NCBI GenBank assembly: GCA_017999235.1
Contig: JAGOBN010000020.1
Coordinates: forward strand, 1 to 16,827
Source: Anaerolineales bacterium
Lineage (GTDB): Bacteria; Chloroflexota; Anaerolineae; Anaerolineales; UBA6663
Direction: 5' to 3'
DNA length: 16,827 bases
Shown here: positions 1 through 7,460 of the stretch, piece by piece
How positions within the stretch are numbered: position 1 is the first letter of the stretch
Layout: the number at the start of each line of letters is the position of its first letter
Program-made: the position numbers and the translations under genes
Notes under the pieces: generated by a model
Databases searched by the model: none
What the model was told of the DNA's origin: nothing
What the model saw: only the letters and a program-made list of their open reading frames with translations

Positions 1-97
1 GATGAATTCCGATAAACACTGGTCGGCCGGGGAGGGGGAAGAGGGTATACAATTCAACACTATGGCCCCGCCCGACCAGTGTTTATCGGAATTCATC
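1..97. repeat. Long inverted repeat (hairpin) at window start
   Basis: Bases 1-26 are the exact reverse complement of 72-97. After one mismatch (27/71) the pairing continues at 28-32/66-70, leaving a loop of about 33 nt (33-65). The stem contains EcoRI-like GAATTC on both arms and is much more AT-rich than the flanking DNA. The window begins at the first base of the left arm, so the repeat may be longer. It could be a terminator of an upstream gene, a dispersed palindromic element, or a terminal inverted repeat remnant; the sequence alone does not decide. The 5' extension of the downstream reading frame (GTG at 79) lies inside the right arm, which argues against that start. Confidence 0.85.
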
Positions 98-123
98 CCC
101 GTGGGCCATTGGGCGGCGGCAGC

Positions 124-1332
124 ATGGCGACCCTGCTGAATCTTGAAATCCGGACCATTGTCTTTCTGCTTTTTTTGGGCAACCTGACGACCATCGCCAT
201 TCTGACCGCTTACCGCAGTAATTTCGTTTCGCGCCGTCTCTATTGGCAGTTTCTAACCGGAAAATTGCTCCAGGCAGCCGCCTGGCTGCTCTTGGGCGAG
301 CGAGGCTTCATCCCGGATCTATTGTCGGTCTATGCGGGGAACTCCCTGCTGTTGGCGGGTTTTGCGTTGGAGGCCGTGGCGATGCTCACCGTCGAAGCGC
401 CCAGCCGGCGCTGGGAGCTCGTCTATAGCGGCCTCACCGCCGGCTGCCTGATCGGTTTCTGGGGCTTCGCCGTCACGCCCAACCTGTATGTGCGGGTCGC
501 CTCGCTCGGCACCGTCGTGATCTATGGCCTGGCCGCCCTCGTGTTGCTGCGGGACCGGCGGGAGTCGCGGTTGCGGCTGTTGCTGGGCGTGTTGTACGGG
601 TTGTTCAGCGTGATTTTGCTCGCGCGCGCCCTGGCCACTTGGGTTGAGCCAGACCTGACCCTGCTCTCCGGTAATCCGATCCAAAGCCTGACCTTCTCTG
701 CGACTTATTTGTTGTTGTTTGTGGGCGGTCTGGGCTTCTTGCTGCTCCTGCGCGAGCGCAGCGACCGGCAGCTGATGCGGGCCAACCACGAACTCGATGT
801 CTTGTCCCACGTGGACAGCCTCACGACACTGGCTAATCGGCGGGCCTTTGACAAAGCCCTGACCCGGGCCGTTCGAGAGAACCGCCGGCGCGGCGCCCCG
901 CTGGCGCTGCTGATGATCGACATTGATCATTTCAAAAACTACAACGATCTCTACGGCCACGGTCAAGGCGACGAGTGTCTGATCGCTGTCGGCCACCAGA
1001 TCGGGGATTGGTGCCACCGGCCGAACGATTTTGCCGCCCGCTACGGCGGCGAAGAGTTTGGCGTGATTCTGGGGGAAACCGACTTGGCCGGCGCCCTCAC
1101 GGTGGCCGAGAATATTCGCCGCAGTGTGTATGATCTGGCCGTCCCGCATCGCTCTTCGGGGGCCGCCGACCGCGTCACCGTCAGTGTGGGGGTGTTTTCC
1201 GCCTGCGCCACTTCCGACGCGCACACGGAAGCCTGGTATATCGCTGAGGCCGACCGCCGGCTGTATGCCGCGAAACACGCCGGCCGCAATCAATGCTGCC
1301 ACGGCGACCCTGACCCGGCGGCCCGGCCTTAA
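124..1332 (+). CDS. Membrane-bound diguanylate cyclase (GGDEF protein)
   Basis: Predicted to make cyclic-di-GMP from two GTP at the membrane. The 402-residue protein has an N-terminal half (about 5-215) with roughly six or seven hydrophobic helices and no recognisable ligand domain, followed by a complete GGDEF domain. That domain has a DSLT-TLANRR entry motif, the metal-binding MIDIDHFKNYND segment, the active-site GGEEF at residues 308-312, and an inhibitory I-site RPND at 299-302, five residues upstream as usual. The core residues are intact, so activity and product inhibition are expected. No EAL or HD-GYP partner lies in the window. The ATG at 124 was chosen because the frame's earlier GTG (79) lies inside an inverted repeat and the extra residues are not membrane-like. 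What the membrane part senses cannot be told. Confidence 0.9.
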   Translation: MATLLNLEIRTIVFLLFLGNLTTIAILTAYRSNFVSRRLYWQFLTGKLLQAAAWLLLGERGFIPDLLSVYAGNSLLLAGFALEAVAMLTVEAPSRRWELVYSGLTAGCLIGFWGFAVTPNLYVRVASLGTVVIYGLAALVLLRDRRESRLRLLLGVLYGLFSVILLARALATWVEPDLTLLSGNPIQSLTFSATYLLLFVGGLGFLLLLRERSDRQLMRANHELDVLSHVDSLTTLANRRAFDKALTRAVRENRRRGAPLALLMIDIDHFKNYNDLYGHGQGDECLIAVGHQIGDWCHRPNDFAARYGGEEFGVILGETDLAGALTVAENIRRSVYDLAVPHRSSGAADRVTVSVGVFSACATSDAHTEAWYIAEADRRLYAAKHAGRNQCCHGDPDPAARP

Positions 1333-1353
1333 CCTGGGACTCCGAGCGCCGGC

Positions 1354-1381
1354 TTGATGGCGGACACGCGCGGGGTAAACT
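1354..1381 (+). promoter_or_regulatory. Candidate promoter for the HEAT-repeat/mod group
   Basis: TTGATG (1354-1359) and TAAACT (1376-1381) are separated by 16 nt inside the 160-nt gap between the cyclase gene and the next gene, about 110 nt before its ATG. Each hexamer matches four of six sigma-70 consensus bases. It is the only AT-rich stretch of this gap. Weak evidence. Confidence 0.25.
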
Positions 1382-1492
1382 TAACCGGGCGCTCTCGGCT
1401 GCGCCCATCCCAGGCGGCCGCCGCCGCGCCGTCAGCGTCTCACCGGCCGGAGTCGGCCGGCCCACCCAGCCGCCAGAAAGGCCAGGTCCCAC

Positions 1493-3109
1493 ATGCCGTC
1501 CAATCTCACCGCCGCCTTTGAGAATCTCGGCAGCCGCAATGAGTTCAAGCGCAAAAGCGCTGTTCAAGAGCTGGCGCAAGCGGCTGAAAGCAGCGCGCCG
1601 ATCATCGCAGCCCTGATGGCGGCCCGCGAATCCGACCCGCATGCCGACGTCCGCCAGGCGGCGGCCCAGGCGCTCCTGGCGCCGGTTCATCGCGCCTTCC
1701 TGGAGGCTCATCCGGATTGGGCGGACCAGGCCGCGGCCGAGGCCCACCAACGCCAGCTCATGCCCAACGCCGATATGCGGCAGCTGCAGGCGGCGCTGAA
1801 GAGCAAGTCCCGCGAGGAACAGCTCCGGGCGATCTACACCATCCGCCATTTCCGGCGTTTGGAGGCGCTGCCCGATCTGGCCGCCGCCGCCACCAGTTTC
1901 TCGATGCTGATGAGCTTGCAGGGCGGGCGGGCTCCCGATCGCCAGCAGGCCAAGGCCCTGCTCCTGCCGATCCTGGAGGCGCTGAGCGACTTGGGCGGGC
2001 CGGCTCAGCCGGACGCCAAATGGCAAGGCTTCCTCAAGACCGGTTTGGCCGCCCTGGCCAGCCATATCCGGGCTTCGGATGAACAAAAGGACCTGGGCGA
2101 CGACGAAGCGCAGCTAAACTTGAAATTGGCGCGCTGTCTGATGGCCATCGGCGGTCCAGTCGGCGCCGAGGGCGTTGGCAAAGCCCTGTTCTCCCCCGTG
2201 GATGTGACCAAGAGCACCTCCACTTCCCACCTGCGGTACGTGGTCGCCGTGGACCAGCTGGCGCTGGATGAGGCCCGGGTCCGGGCGGCGCTGCCCTGGC
2301 TGTTCCGCGGCGCGGTCACGGATGAGGAGCGCTGGACGCCCAAAACCAATGTCGGGCTGGCGGCCGGCCTGTTGTGGGCCGGTTTTGGGACACTGCTCAC
2401 CACGCTCGTCAACTCGTTCGTGGACGGGGTCGCGCGCGATCTGGCCGCCCGCGAGACCGTCAGCGTCCGGTCGTTGCTGCTGCTGACGCCGGAGGCGGTG
2501 GCGCCTAACGCGCTGGCCGCGGCCTCGGACCAGACCCGCTTGCTGACGGCCATGCATGCGTATGGAACCGGTCTGGCCAAATTAGCGGCCGCCTTCCCGG
2601 CGCTGATCCAGGCTGAATTGGCGCGCGCCCAGAAACCCATCCTCCGCGCCCTGCTGGGGTTCGCCCTGGCGCTGAATGACGACCCGGAAGTCTATGCCCT
2701 GCTCCGGCGCCTGGCCGTCTCCATCAGCCGCGACGACTGGATGATCAAACTGCTGGCCAATGAAGGCCTGATTGCCTTGGCCAACAGCGCCGCGGGCGCC
2801 GGCCGGGTCCCCGAAGCGGAACAGGTGGCGGCCCTCGCCGATCATGATCTGCGGATCAGCACCTCCATCGCCTATGTGCTGTTGGGGACGCGCAACGCCG
2901 CTTATCTGCCGCACGTGGCCAAACTGGCCGGCTCGGACGAGGCCGCGCTGCGGCGGGCCGCGCTGCCGGCCGTTTTTGGGCTGGCCCAGTCCGGTGACGC
3001 GACGGCCCGCCAGACCCTCGCCGGGCTGGCCCAATTGGACCGCGACAAAGAGGTGCGCGAGGAGGCTAAGAAACTGGTGGCGCGCCTGGCGGGGCCGGCG
3101 CCGGTGTGA
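1493..3109 (+). CDS. HEAT-repeat-like alpha-helical protein
   Basis: A 538-residue protein with no signal peptide, built largely of alternating amphipathic helices rich in Ala and Leu. Segments near the N terminus (about 10-65, EFKRKSAVQELAQAA followed by DVRQAAAQALL) and at the C terminus (about 440-535, with AALRRAALPAVFGLAQ and EVREEAKKLVARL) have the spacing and Arg/Ala pattern of HEAT or PBS-lyase-like repeats. A glycine-rich hydrophobic stretch at about 286-310 could be buried or membrane-associated. Such repeats normally form protein-binding scaffolds; no catalytic motif is visible. Its stop codon overlaps a possible GTG start of modA, and the real modA ATG is only 44 nt on, so it is probably cotranscribed with modAB. 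A role in molybdate uptake is not shown by the sequence. The ATG at 1493 follows a GAAAGG stretch that may serve as a distant ribosome binding site. Confidence 0.8.
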   Translation: MPSNLTAAFENLGSRNEFKRKSAVQELAQAAESSAPIIAALMAARESDPHADVRQAAAQALLAPVHRAFLEAHPDWADQAAAEAHQRQLMPNADMRQLQAALKSKSREEQLRAIYTIRHFRRLEALPDLAAAATSFSMLMSLQGGRAPDRQQAKALLLPILEALSDLGGPAQPDAKWQGFLKTGLAALASHIRASDEQKDLGDDEAQLNLKLARCLMAIGGPVGAEGVGKALFSPVDVTKSTSTSHLRYVVAVDQLALDEARVRAALPWLFRGAVTDEERWTPKTNVGLAAGLLWAGFGTLLTTLVNSFVDGVARDLAARETVSVRSLLLLTPEAVAPNALAAASDQTRLLTAMHAYGTGLAKLAAAFPALIQAELARAQKPILRALLGFALALNDDPEVYALLRRLAVSISRDDWMIKLLANEGLIALANSAAGAGRVPEAEQVAALADHDLRISTSIAYVLLGTRNAAYLPHVAKLAGSDEAALRRAALPAVFGLAQSGDATARQTLAGLAQLDRDKEVREEAKKLVARLAGPAPV

Positions 3110-3153
3110 CCTGGCCCGCCGGCCGCCGCAAGCCCGCCCAGCCCGGCTCCCCG

Positions 3154-3993
3154 ATGCTGCGCCGAACGCTGGCTCTCACGCTCGTGGGCGTTGGGCTGGC
3201 CCTGACGGCGCTTGGCTCGGGCGAGGTGCCGACGCCGGCCGCTGACCCGCGCCCGCCTGGCCGGCCGCCGGTTACCGTGACCGTGTTTGCGGCCGCTTCA
3301 CTGACCGAGGCTTTTAACGTCATTGGGCGGCGCTTTGAGGCCGATCACCCGGGCGTCACCGTGGTCTTTCATTACGCCGGCTCCCAGCAGCTCGCCGCCC
3401 AGATCAACCAGGGCGCGCCGGCCGATGTCTTCGCCAGCGCCAACGCCGCCCAGATGCAGGCCGCCGCCGCCGCCGGCCGCCTCGCCGCCCCGCAGGTCTT
3501 TGCCCTTAACCGGCTGGTCGTCATCTTCCCGGCGGACAACCCCGGCCGGCTGCTGGAACTGAAAGACCTGGCCAAGCCCGGTCTGCGGATCGTGCTGGCC
3601 GCCGAGAGCGTGCCGGCGGGCCAATATGCGCTGGATTTCCTGGACAAAGCCGGCCAGGCCGAGGCCTGGGGGCCGGCTTTTGCGGCCGCGGTCCGGCGGA
3701 ACGTGGTCTCCTATGAGAATAACGTCAACCAGGTCTTCGCCAAGGTCGCGCTGGGCGAAGCCGACGCCGGCCTCGTGTACACCACGGACGTCCAGGGCGC
3801 CAACGCCCAGAAGGTCGGCCGGCTGGAAATCCCCGATGCGCTCAACGTCATCGCGCAGTATCCGATTGCGGCCCTGATCGACAGCGCCCACGCCGACGAA
3901 GCGCGCGGCTTTGTCGGCTTTGTGCTCTCGCCGGAAGGTCAGAGCCTGCTGAGCCAATCCGGCTTTCTCCCGGCCGCGTCCGCCCGCCCCTAA
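3154..3993 (+). CDS. modA: Molybdate-binding protein ModA (ABC transporter)
   Basis: Extracytoplasmic solute-binding protein that delivers molybdate (possibly tungstate) to the ModB permease. The 279-residue product has an N-terminal signal (MLRRTLALTLVG..) followed by a ModA-type fold. Family marks include VFAAASLTEAF just after the signal, FHYAGSQQLAAQI, GAPADVFASA, the NVVSYENNVNQVFAKVALGEADAG segment in two parts around 190-210, and a C-terminal GFVGFVLSPEGQSLL. The signal ends in LTALGSGEV, where a lipobox would have Cys, so lipid anchoring is not supported even though other exported proteins here have a clear lipobox Cys. A GTG at 3106 overlapping the upstream stop would add 16 residues before the signal; the ATG at 3154 gives a normal signal peptide and is preferred. 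Followed 7 nt later by modB. Confidence 0.9.
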   Translation: MLRRTLALTLVGVGLALTALGSGEVPTPAADPRPPGRPPVTVTVFAAASLTEAFNVIGRRFEADHPGVTVVFHYAGSQQLAAQINQGAPADVFASANAAQMQAAAAAGRLAAPQVFALNRLVVIFPADNPGRLLELKDLAKPGLRIVLAAESVPAGQYALDFLDKAGQAEAWGPAFAAAVRRNVVSYENNVNQVFAKVALGEADAGLVYTTDVQGANAQKVGRLEIPDALNVIAQYPIAALIDSAHADEARGFVGFVLSPEGQSLLSQSGFLPAASARP

Positions 3994-4000
3994 GCCCGCC

Positions 4001-4810
4001 ATGCCGCCTGCCCCTCCAAACTCACGGTCCGCCGCCTGGTCCGAACGCGCTTTGTGGCTCAGCACCCTGCCGCTGCTGGCGTTCCTGGCGCTCCCCATTG
4101 GGGCGCTGATCTATCGGGCCTCGCTGGGCGGTCTGGCCGCGGCCCTCAACTCCGGCACGGTCGGCCAGGCCCTGCAATTGAGCCTGCTGACCACCCTCAC
4201 CACGACCGGGCTGACGATCTTGTTTGGCACCCCGGTGGGGTATTTGCTGGCGCGCCGGGAGTTTCGGCTGAAGCGGGTGGTGGATACGCTGCTCGACTTG
4301 CCGTCGGTGCTGCCGCCGTCGGTGGCCGGCATTGCCCTGCTGATCACGTTTGGCCGGCGCGGCGTCCTCGGCGCCGGCCTCAGCAGCTGGGGCCTGACCC
4401 TGGCGTTTACGACGGCGGCGGTGGTCATGGCGCAGCTGTTTATTGCCGTCCCGTTCTATGTGCGCGCGGCGATGCTGGGTTTGGAGAGCATTGAGCCGGA
4501 ATTGGAGCAGGCGGCGGCCTTGGATGGCGCCAGCCGCTGGCAGACCTTCCGGTTTGTGACCGTGCCGCTGGCCTGGCCGGCCCTGGTGAGCGGCGCGGTG
4601 ATGACCTGGGCGCGGGCGCTGGGCGAGTTCGGGGCGACGATCATCTTCGCCGGCAATTTCGCCGGCCGGACGCAGACCATGCCGCTGGCGATTTATCTGG
4701 GCTTTGAGACTGATTTGGATGTGGCCCTGGCGCTGTCGGTCATCCTGGTGGGACTGGCGGCGTTGGCGTTGATCCTGGTTAAGGGTGTGCTGCACCGCGA
4801 GTGGCGCTGA
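4001..4810 (+). CDS. modB: Molybdate ABC transporter permease ModB
   Basis: Integral membrane permease that takes molybdate from ModA and moves it inward using an ATPase. The 269-residue protein shows about five or six transmembrane helices and the ModB signature segments LLDLPSVLPPSVAGIALL (about 103-120) and ALGEFGATIIFAGN (about 205-218). The ATPase-docking EAA loop is present as ELEQAAALDGASRWQTF, with the conserved Gly. It starts 7 nt after the modA stop without a clear Shine-Dalgarno sequence, suggesting translational coupling. No modC follows: the gene ends 27 nt before the end of an opposing gene, so the ATPase must be encoded elsewhere or shared with another importer. The GEFGATIIFAG segment favours molybdate or tungstate over sulfate. 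Confidence 0.92.
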   Translation: MPPAPPNSRSAAWSERALWLSTLPLLAFLALPIGALIYRASLGGLAAALNSGTVGQALQLSLLTTLTTTGLTILFGTPVGYLLARREFRLKRVVDTLLDLPSVLPPSVAGIALLITFGRRGVLGAGLSSWGLTLAFTTAAVVMAQLFIAVPFYVRAAMLGLESIEPELEQAAALDGASRWQTFRFVTVPLAWPALVSGAVMTWARALGEFGATIIFAGNFAGRTQTMPLAIYLGFETDLDVALALSVILVGLAALALILVKGVLHREWR

Positions 4811-4833
4811 TCGACCCGGCGGGAGGCGGACGG

Positions 4834-4851
4834 GGGACTAGTCCCGGGACT
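4834..4851. repeat. Overlapping short palindromes at convergent gene ends
   Basis: GGGACTAGTCCC (4834-4845) and AGTCCCGGGACT (4840-4851) are both perfect 12-bp palindromes sharing six bases. They lie where modB (+) and the response regulator (-) converge, and the regulator stop codon is inside the first one. There is no loop and no T-run, so a classic terminator is not shown. They may act as a weak bidirectional transcription boundary or be chance. Confidence 0.4.
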
Positions 4852-5488
4852 CGGCTGATGACTTTTTTCGGGCCGCCAGCGCGGCTTCGACGCGGTTGCG
4901 GACCCCCAGTTTCTGCAGAATGCCGGTCACGTGATACTTGACCGTCTTCTCGGTGAGGTGCAGCTGCTGGCCGATCTCTTTATTGCTGAGGCCCAGCGCC
5001 AAGCGCTCCAGCACCTGCTCTTCGCGCTCGGTCAGCGGCGCCTCCGCCGGCCCGGTCGCGCGGCTGGCGGCCGGCTCGGACAGCAGGCTGGCCGCCAACG
5101 CAGGCGGCACATAGCCCTGGCCGCCTTTCACGGCGCGCAGGATCGCCACCAAGTCGCGCGCCGGCGACCCTTTGAGGACATACGCATGGGCGCCGTCCTT
5201 AAGCGCGGCGCGCAGCTGGTCCTCATCCGCCGAGGCGGTCAGGACCACGATCTTGACGGCCGGGAAGTCGGCGGCCACGGCGCGGGCCGCGCTCAGGCCT
5301 GTGCCGGGCATGTCCAAATCCAGCATCAGGATGTCCGGCTGCAGGTCACGCACCAGCATCAGGGCCTCGGCCGCCGAGGCGCCCTCGCCGACGACTTCGA
5401 AATCGGCTTCCCGGCCCAGCATTTGAGCCACGCCCGCCCGCAGCAGCGGGTGATCGTCCGCCAGTACGACCCGGATCACCTCAGACAT
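4838..5488 (-). CDS. NarL/FixJ-family response regulator
   Basis: Transcription regulator activated by phosphotransfer from the kinase encoded just upstream. The 216-residue protein has a receiver domain (1-120) with the acidic pair D11-D12, phospho-acceptor D57 in LMLDLDMPG, the switch Thr in VVLTAS and Lys in YVLKGSP. A LuxR-type helix-turn-helix domain (about 148-205) follows, with LTEREEQVLERLALGLSNKE and HLTEKTVKYHV. All receiver catalytic residues are intact. The start is set at 5488 because the receiver begins there (MSEVIRVVLADDH); an in-frame upstream start would add 33 unrelated residues encoded by the kinase gene. The two genes overlap by 8 nt, indicating translational coupling. 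Targets are unknown; modAB is convergent, not downstream. Confidence 0.93.
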   Translation of the reverse strand: MSEVIRVVLADDHPLLRAGVAQMLGREADFEVVGEGASAAEALMLVRDLQPDILMLDLDMPGTGLSAARAVAADFPAVKIVVLTASADEDQLRAALKDGAHAYVLKGSPARDLVAILRAVKGGQGYVPPALAASLLSEPAASRATGPAEAPLTEREEQVLERLALGLSNKEIGQQLHLTEKTVKYHVTGILQKLGVRNRVEAALAARKKSSAESRD

Positions 5489-6911
5489 GCTCCGGCTCCA
5501 CCGGCTGGATGGGGATATAGGCGCTGACCACCGTCCCGGACCCCGGCGCGCGGCGGATTTCAAACAACCCGCCCAGACTCTCGACACGTTCCCGCATCCC
5601 CAACACGCCTAGATGGTCGTCCGGCGCGGCGGCCGGCGGCGCATAGCCCGGACCCTGGTCGCTGATTTCCAGGCGCACCCCGTCCGCCTCGGCCCGCGCG
5701 TGGACGCGTTGGCCGGCCCCGGCCGCATGACGGAAGGCGTTGGTCAGCGCTTCCTGGGTGACGCGGTACAGCGCGATCTTCACCGCCAGGGAGGCGTGCT
5801 CGGGCAGTTCGCCCAGCGCCACCTCCACGCGCGTCTCCGTCCGCCGTTGATGCACCCGCACCACGCGGTGCAGCGTCTCGCTCAAGCTCAAGTCGTCCAG
5901 CTCCGGCAGCCCCAGCCCGGCCGCGATGGCGCGCAGCTCCTGCAGGGCGGCGCGCAAGGCCTGGTGACCGGCCTGCAAGTCTTGCGCCGCCTGGCCCGCC
6001 GCCTGGGCCGCGCCCCCATCCACGGCCTGATCCAGGCGCAGGAGCGCCAGGCTCAGGTCTTGCAGGGGGCCGTCATGCACCTCCGAACCAATCCGCCGCA
6101 GCAGCCGCTCGTTGACGGCCGCCGCGCCGGCCGCCGCCCGGCGCACCCGCTCGTGCAGGATTTCGTTTTGCGCCCGGGCCGCCCGCATGTGCGCTAATTG
6201 CCGGGTGAGTTCGCTTTTTTGCCGCGCGATGGTGTTGCTGCCCCGCTGGACAATCACCGCCAGCAGGGCGTAGATCGCCACGGTCATGGTCGCCAGCGCG
6301 AACCAGGCCGCCCATTGCACCTGGCGGAGCGCGGCGTTCAACGCGTCCACGGTCTGGTAGATCTCGATGACGGCCACCACCTGGCCGGCGCCCGATCTTT
6401 TTAGCGGGCTGTAGACCTCGAGCAATTGGGTCCAGCGTTCGCGTTCCGCCACATTCTCGGCGTCCGACAGGTCGCTGAGATCGGCGGCCACGGCGCCCTG
6501 GACGGCCTGCGCCAGCTCGGCTTTCATGGGGAAGCTCTGGCCGATGAGGCTGTGGTCGTTGCTGTACAAAATCCGGCCGGCCGCGTCCCAGATCTTGAAT
6601 TGCACAATCCGGGTTCGCAGGGGGGTTTCGATCAGGACGCGGTCCAGGGCCGCGATCTGCTCGGACGTCAGGGCCGTCGTGGGCTGGTAGCCCTGCAGGT
6701 ATTGGGCGATAAAGGTATCGACGTATAGAGCGGTTTCGGCCGCGACCTGGCCGATGACAACTTGTTTGGTCTGTTCGCTCAGCCACCAGCCGGCCCCCAG
6801 CATGCCGGCCGCCAGAACGATCAAGTTGGCCAGCATAAACTGCTGGGCCAGGCTGAGCTGCGTCACGAACGCTCGAAAGCCTGAAAGCACGGCCGGCTGG
6901 CGCTGGTTCAT
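5481..6911 (-). CDS. NarX/DegS-type sensor histidine kinase (HisKA_3)
   Basis: Membrane sensor kinase that phosphorylates the following response regulator. The 476-residue protein has a first transmembrane helix (about 24-44) and an extracytoplasmic sensor region (45-198) that looks like a Cache-type fold (FKIWDAAGRILYSND, then SLIGQSF). The second transmembrane helix is at about 201-221, followed by a coiled linker, the HisKA_3 dimerisation box with phospho-acceptor H279 in SEVHDGPLQDLS, and a HATPase_c domain with N-box TQEALTNAFRHA, G1 DQGPGYAPP and G2 LGVLGMRERVESLGG. All key residues are present. The signal is unknown; Cache folds bind small molecules but no ligand can be read here. No strong ribosome binding site precedes the ATG at 6911; internal Met codons fall inside the first helix, so this start is preferred. 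Confidence 0.93.
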   Translation of the reverse strand: MNQRQPAVLSGFRAFVTQLSLAQQFMLANLIVLAAGMLGAGWWLSEQTKQVVIGQVAAETALYVDTFIAQYLQGYQPTTALTSEQIAALDRVLIETPLRTRIVQFKIWDAAGRILYSNDHSLIGQSFPMKAELAQAVQGAVAADLSDLSDAENVAERERWTQLLEVYSPLKRSGAGQVVAVIEIYQTVDALNAALRQVQWAAWFALATMTVAIYALLAVIVQRGSNTIARQKSELTRQLAHMRAARAQNEILHERVRRAAAGAAAVNERLLRRIGSEVHDGPLQDLSLALLRLDQAVDGGAAQAAGQAAQDLQAGHQALRAALQELRAIAAGLGLPELDDLSLSETLHRVVRVHQRRTETRVEVALGELPEHASLAVKIALYRVTQEALTNAFRHAAGAGQRVHARAEADGVRLEISDQGPGYAPPAAAPDDHLGVLGMRERVESLGGLFEIRRAPGSGTVVSAYIPIQPVEPEHV

Positions 6912-6994
6912 ACGGGAGGGTTGATTGGGCGGGAGAGGCGGCGGCGCTATCGGTTTTGAATCCGCGTGGTTGGGGGACCGGCCAAGCAGAACTA

Positions 6995-7000
6995 ATTATA
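6995..7000 (-). promoter_or_regulatory. Consensus -10 box (TATAAT) upstream of the kinase gene
   Basis: On the minus strand 7000-6995 reads TATAAT, an exact sigma-70 -10 element, about 85 nt before the kinase ATG and just past the stop of the Cys-rich gene. No convincing -35 box lies 16-18 nt upstream; CTGACA and CTGACG words are present but too close. The gap between the two minus-strand genes is small, so this would give the kinase/regulator pair its own promoter. Confidence 0.4.
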
Positions 7001-7023
7001 GCGTGTCAGCGCGCGTCAGCGCG
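7001..7023. repeat. Tandem decamer GCGYGTCAGC x2
   Basis: GCGTGTCAGC (7001-7010) is followed directly by GCGCGTCAGC (7011-7020) and a third partial GCG. It overlaps the last codons and stop of the Cys-rich gene and abuts the TATAAT box. It may be a regulator binding site for the kinase promoter or a small tandem duplication; it encodes the C-terminal ADAR residues. Confidence 0.4.
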
Positions 7024-7386
7024 TTCCACCGGGCCGGCCGCGCTCAACTCGGTCAGGACGGCCAGGCTGACCGCCACCAGGGCCGGATCGGCCGGCGTAT
7101 TGGCGTCTTGCACCACTTCAATCCGCGTGACCTCGGCCTGGCTGTGGAGGGTGATGGTGGCTGGACAGCCCGGCTGGAGGGCCGCGCGGCTGTAGACCAA
7201 CAAGATGACATATTGGCAGCGGCACCCGGCCGGCCCGGAGTGAGGACAGCGGCAGCCGGCCGTGGGCCGGCAGGCCGACCGCAGATCAAATCCCCGGACG
7301 ACCTCCAAGCCCCGCCGTTCCAAGGCCCCGATCAGGGTGGCTTGGGCCTGGTCATGGCCGTTTGTTAGTACCAGTCTCACAGTCAT
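7006..7386 (-). CDS. Small Cys-rich protein, possible metal-binding
   Basis: An unrecognised 126-residue protein with no signal peptide or membrane helix. It carries six cysteines (C39, C45, C47, C55, C57, C74) and H49; the centre reads CRCPHSGPAGCRCQ, two CxC pairs flanking a Pro-His, which looks like a soft-metal or zinc site. The N-terminal part (VRLVLTNG..ALERRGLEVVRGFDL) has an alternating beta-alpha pattern, and the C-terminal part (TITLHSQAEVTRIEVVQDA) is beta then helix, so a small alpha/beta domain with a metal-binding insert is plausible. It is divergent from copA across a roughly 300-nt region with dyad repeats, so a role in copper sensing or buffering is inferred. It has no helix-turn-helix and does not look like CsoR, CueR or CopY. 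A GAGG lies upstream of the ATG. Confidence 0.75.
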   Translation of the reverse strand: MTVRLVLTNGHDQAQATLIGALERRGLEVVRGFDLRSACRPTAGCRCPHSGPAGCRCQYVILLVYSRAALQPGCPATITLHSQAEVTRIEVVQDANTPADPALVAVSLAVLTELSAAGPVERADAR

Positions 7387-7430
7387 AGAGCCTCGCCGAT
7401 TGGGTTCAGTCTAGGCCGTGGTCCCCGCCG

Positions 7431-7454
7431 GCCCAAGCGCCGTTTCGCTTGGGC
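7431..7454. promoter_or_regulatory. Hairpin in the divergent copA upstream region
   Basis: GCCCAAGCG (7431-7439) pairs perfectly with CGCTTGGGC (7446-7454) around a 6-nt loop. No T-run follows on either strand, and it lies between two divergent genes, so an operator or mRNA leader structure is more likely than a terminator. Confidence 0.45.
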
Positions 7455-7460
7455 GCGCCC

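Noticed and set aside
79..123. Upstream GTG start for the diguanylate cyclase
   Set aside because: It falls inside the inverted repeat arm, and the added residues do not extend the membrane segment.
319..1302. 327-residue open frame on the minus strand
   Set aside because: It is antisense to the GGDEF protein, which has all catalytic motifs.
4001..4810. Sulfate permease CysT/CysW instead of ModB
   Set aside because: The LPSVLPPSVAG and GEFGATIIFAGN segments and the adjacent ModA-type binding protein fit molybdate or tungstate better.
5489..5587. 33-residue N-terminal extension of the response regulator
   Set aside because: The receiver fold begins at MSEVIRVVLADD; the extension is an out-of-frame reading of the kinase C-terminal coding region.
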